A DNA stretch of 64,000 nt, taken from NCBI GenBank assembly GCA_944474755.1, contig OX104116.1, positions 2,897,494-2,961,493 on the forward strand, read 5' to 3'. The DNA is from Limnoperna fortunei. Taxonomy: Eukaryota > Mollusca > Bivalvia > Mytilida > Modiolidae. The notes beneath the pieces were generated by a model. The model did no database searches. It worked only from the letters and a program-made list of their open reading frames with translations, and was not told the DNA's origin. The position numbers were made by a program, and so were the translations under genes. This document shows, piece by piece, positions 61,611 through 64,000 of this stretch. Within the stretch, counting starts at the first letter, position 1. Each line of letters starts with the position of its first letter.

Positions 61611-62831
61611 ATGGCCACGAGTGATCCTAGCATTGAACAACAGAAGTCAGGTGAGCTGACTGCTGATGATGAGAAAATACTATTAGAGGCTTTTAAGAAA
61701 CTTGGAGCAAAGCCAAAGATTAAAAACCCACAAGACCTGAACGAGTGGATGTTGAATTATTTAGGAAACACTATAAAAACTGAGCAGACAGAAACAACAC
61801 CACAATTACCAAGTACACCATCATCTAACCAAGGAACACAACCAAATGTTCAAGCATCTAATTCACAATCATCATCACATATTATTCACAGGCCAGACTC
61901 AACAACATACTCGCCTAAAATATCAAATTTCTTTGGAGATGGTAAAGGAGAAGCCCCCTATGACTTGTGGAAATATGAGGTTGACACACTTAGAAAGTCC
62001 CAGCTAGCACCACCTGTTATTGAGATAGCTGTTAGGCGATCATTGAAAGGTGAGGCCGCTCGTGTAGCTATGAGGCTTGGAAGCGAAGCGAGTTTAGATG
62101 AACTGCTTAACAAGCTAGAAACAATATATGGTCTATCCATTCAGAATGACAAGCTAATGGAAGAATTTTACAGTTCCAAACAGAGACCAGGTGAAGATGT
62201 TATTTCCTGGGCAAATAGACTTGAAGACCTGCTCTATAAGGCTAAGCAAAGACACATGATACAGGAAACTGAGAGTAATTCAAAACTATGTTCCATGTTT
62301 TGGAGTGGACTAAATAAAGATTTAAAGAGCATGTCGGGTCATCTTCATTTCATTGTTAAAGACTTCGACATCTTGAAGCAAGAGATGCGACAGATAGAAG
62401 CCGATATGAAGAGAGAAGAAAAATCTACTACATCCAAGATGGCTTCCACTAGAACGAATGAGTCTAAAGATGATGATGAATTAAAGGCCATGATACAGAG
62501 AATGGCTACTGACATTGAGGCACTGAAAAAAGATCGAGATAGACAATACAAACCTCAACAATGGCAGAGATATGAGAAAGGTCAATATAAAGGTCAGGGA
62601 AATAGACAATTTAATAATCAAGGTAACAACAACAATAGACCAAGGCAGAAACAGAATGACAGGGCAAACAATTATGATGAAAATGAACAACATCAAGAAC
62701 AACCACGACAAGATGAGCCATCTAAAGACGTTATATGTTGGCGTTGTCACCAGAAAGGTCATTTAAAGATTGGTTGTCGTGTAAGATTAGATCATAGCAG
62801 AAAGGCTTTAAACGGGAAGAGATCAACATAG
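61611..62831 (+). CDS. gag: Gypsy gag (PNMA-like capsid, CCHC zinc knuckle)
   Basis: 406 residues. A retrotransposon gag/capsid domain lies at about residues 105-240 (YDLWKYEVDTLRKS, LKGEAARVAMRLG, RPGEDVISWANRLEDLL), of the type shared with vertebrate PNMA proteins. A coiled-coil stretch, an Asn/Gln-rich linker and one CCHC knuckle follow (CWRCHQKGHLKIGC, residue ~375). It forms the capsid that packages element RNA. Near its end is the T TTA AAC slip site leading to pol. Confidence 0.85.
   Translation: MATSDPSIEQQKSGELTADDEKILLEAFKKLGAKPKIKNPQDLNEWMLNYLGNTIKTEQTETTPQLPSTPSSNQGTQPNVQASNSQSSSHIIHRPDSTTYSPKISNFFGDGKGEAPYDLWKYEVDTLRKSQLAPPVIEIAVRRSLKGEAARVAMRLGSEASLDELLNKLETIYGLSIQNDKLMEEFYSSKQRPGEDVISWANRLEDLLYKAKQRHMIQETESNSKLCSMFWSGLNKDLKSMSGHLHFIVKDFDILKQEMRQIEADMKREEKSTTSKMASTRTNESKDDDELKAMIQRMATDIEALKKDRDRQYKPQQWQRYEKGQYKGQGNRQFNNQGNNNNRPRQKQNDRANNYDENEQHQEQPRQDEPSKDVICWRCHQKGHLKIGCRVRLDHSRKALNGKRST
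62807..62813 (+). promoter_or_regulatory. Programmed -1 frameshift heptamer T TTA AAC
   Basis: In gag frame the codons are GCT TTA AAC, giving X XXY YYZ = T TTA AAC, a canonical slippery site. A -1 shift enters the pol frame, which is open from 62798. No downstream structure was verified. Confidence 0.7.
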
Positions 62832-64000
62832 TGGGGCATATGTTTGGTCGAAACTATCGAAGCTCCAGCAGCAGACAAAATTATTTAACAGAGTTAGTTG
62901 GAACATCAAATGAGACCAATTTACAAGTAAATGCCATAACAACCACTGGTTTATTAGACACAGGCTCTGCAGTATCAACAATTAGTAGATCCTTTTATAA
63001 AGAACATCTGTCAGAATTGCCCATCCATCCAGTCCAAGATCTGCTTACTATTGAATGTGCTGATGGCAATGATCTACCATATGATGGTTTTATTGAAGCA
63101 GAGATTAGCATGAAGGCAAATGACAATGACAATACCTTAAAGAATTGTCTATTATTAGTTGTTCCAGACAGTAAGTACAATACCAAAGTACCTGTCCTAT
63201 TGGGAACAAATGTTTTGACATCATTGATCGACACACTTTATAATCAATATGGAGATAGATACCTTCAAGAGGCAAAACTGATTACACCAGTATACATGGC
63301 ACTCAGGTGTTTGAACCTTAGAGAAAAGAACCTGAAACGACAAAACCATCGTCTAGCAATAGTGAAATCAGCAGAAAAGAATAGAATAATCATAGAACCA
63401 AACAAAGAAGTTACCATATCTGCATACTTTGACAAGAAAGCACCATATCACCCAGTTTGCGCCTTGTTACAGCCAACAGACAAGTCAGTTATTCCAACAG
63501 ATTTAGATATTACACCATCACTGATACCATACAGCTATGATCGAAACTCTATGGGAATAACAGAAGTAATTATTACTAATCCCACTACAAGAACAGTAAC
63601 AATATCTCCACATAGCATTCTTTGTGAACTTCAGCCTATTCACATTGAGACAATACATAAGCAGGATGAAGCAACAGTAGAAGCATGCGCAGAAAAGACC
63701 GAAGTAATAGATGGAATCACTCTTTGTACAGATGGGCTAACTAAAGAACAGATAAGAAAAGGAAAAGAGTTAATTATGAAGTTTTCAGACATAATGTCCA
63801 AAGATGATCTGGACATAGGACATACCACCATGGTCAAACACAGAATAGAACTAATTGACGATACACCATTCAAACAGAAACATCGTAGAGTACCACCATC
63901 AATGTACGATGAAGTACGTGACCACTTGCACTTACTTCTTGCAAGCGGCATCATTCGAAGATCATTTTCACCATGGACATCGAAGGTTGTATTATGTAGA
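62814..64000 (+). CDS. pol: Gypsy pol, partial: aspartic protease and start of reverse transcriptase
   Basis: Open to the window edge with no stop. It lies -1 to gag and is reached through the slip site. The first ATG in the frame is 62840. An aspartic protease with LLDTGSAVS lies at about residues 35-45 counted from that ATG, with LLGTNVL as the second conserved strand. A linker of about 200 residues follows, then the N-terminal fingers of the Ty3/gypsy reverse transcriptase (HRIELIDDTPFKQKHRRVPP, LLASGIIRRSFSPW). The polymerase active site, RNase H and integrase are beyond the window. Intact catalytic motifs suggest a functional copy. Confidence 0.85.

Larger units (their letters stand above)
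59191..64000 (+). mobile_element. Ty3/gypsy LTR retrotransposon with an extra SGNH ORF (5' part, runs off the window)
   Basis: Order: LTR, primer-site candidate, SGNH-hydrolase ORF, gag with CCHC, aspartic protease, start of the reverse transcriptase. All frames are open, and the frameshift site between gag and pol is canonical, so it looks potentially active. RNase H, integrase and the 3' LTR lie beyond 64000. Confidence 0.85.

Overview
This 64 kb window looks like AT-rich, transposon-packed genomic DNA of an invertebrate animal. A bivalve mollusc is my best guess. The reasons are the mix of element types (a metazoan EnSpm/CACTA transposon, two kinds of LINE with zinc-finger N termini, BEL/Pao and Ty3/gypsy LTR elements, a probable Polinton-type protease remnant), eukaryotic introns with GT-AG borders, and the frequent TACATGTA octamer. 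I found no host gene I can support. Every convincing coding region belongs to a mobile element.

Layout. 1-8849: noncoding DNA with fold-back elements, tandem repeats and a degenerate 1.3 kb satellite. 8850-39254: a 30.4 kb EnSpm/CACTA DNA transposon bounded by perfect 14-bp inverted ends (CACTGCATGAAAAC), 3-bp TTT target duplications and AAAAGG-rich subterminal repeats. It carries three genes of its own: a seven-exon minus-strand gene (440 aa, function unknown), a divergent three-exon plus-strand gene (183 aa, basic, function unknown), and an intact single-exon TNP2-type transposase (971 aa). Two LINEs sit inside its introns. LINE A (about 16.4-23.35 kb, minus) has an SGNH-hydrolase ORF, a zinc-finger/coiled-coil ORF1, and an endonuclease-reverse transcriptase ORF2 joined to ORF1 by a canonical -1 slippery site. 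LINE B (about 26.2-30.36 kb, minus) has one intact 1188-aa ORF with a 2A-like motif, PHD finger, endonuclease and reverse transcriptase.

39255-51630: degraded repeats. These include the 3' end of a LINE, MITEs, a 2 kb block carrying a recurring 14-mer (GTGAATTACGTTAC), an adenain-like protease remnant, a 1.8 kb nonautonomous DNA transposon with a nearby paralogous empty site, and the broken 5' half of a LINE B relative. 51631-59077: a BEL/Pao LTR retrotransposon on the minus strand with both LTRs, disabled by frameshifts, two TGA stops and a protease Asp-to-Asn change. 59191 to the window end: the 5' part of a Ty3/gypsy element on the plus strand, with an LTR, a primer-site candidate, an SGNH-hydrolase ORF, gag, and a -1 frameshifted pol that runs off the window.

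The most notable observation is that LINE A and the gypsy element, which belong to unrelated retrotransposon classes, each carry as first ORF a homologous SGNH-hydrolase-like protein. The two share an unusual GTCD block III in place of GxND. Both elements also use textbook -1 frameshift heptamers to reach their polymerase ORF.
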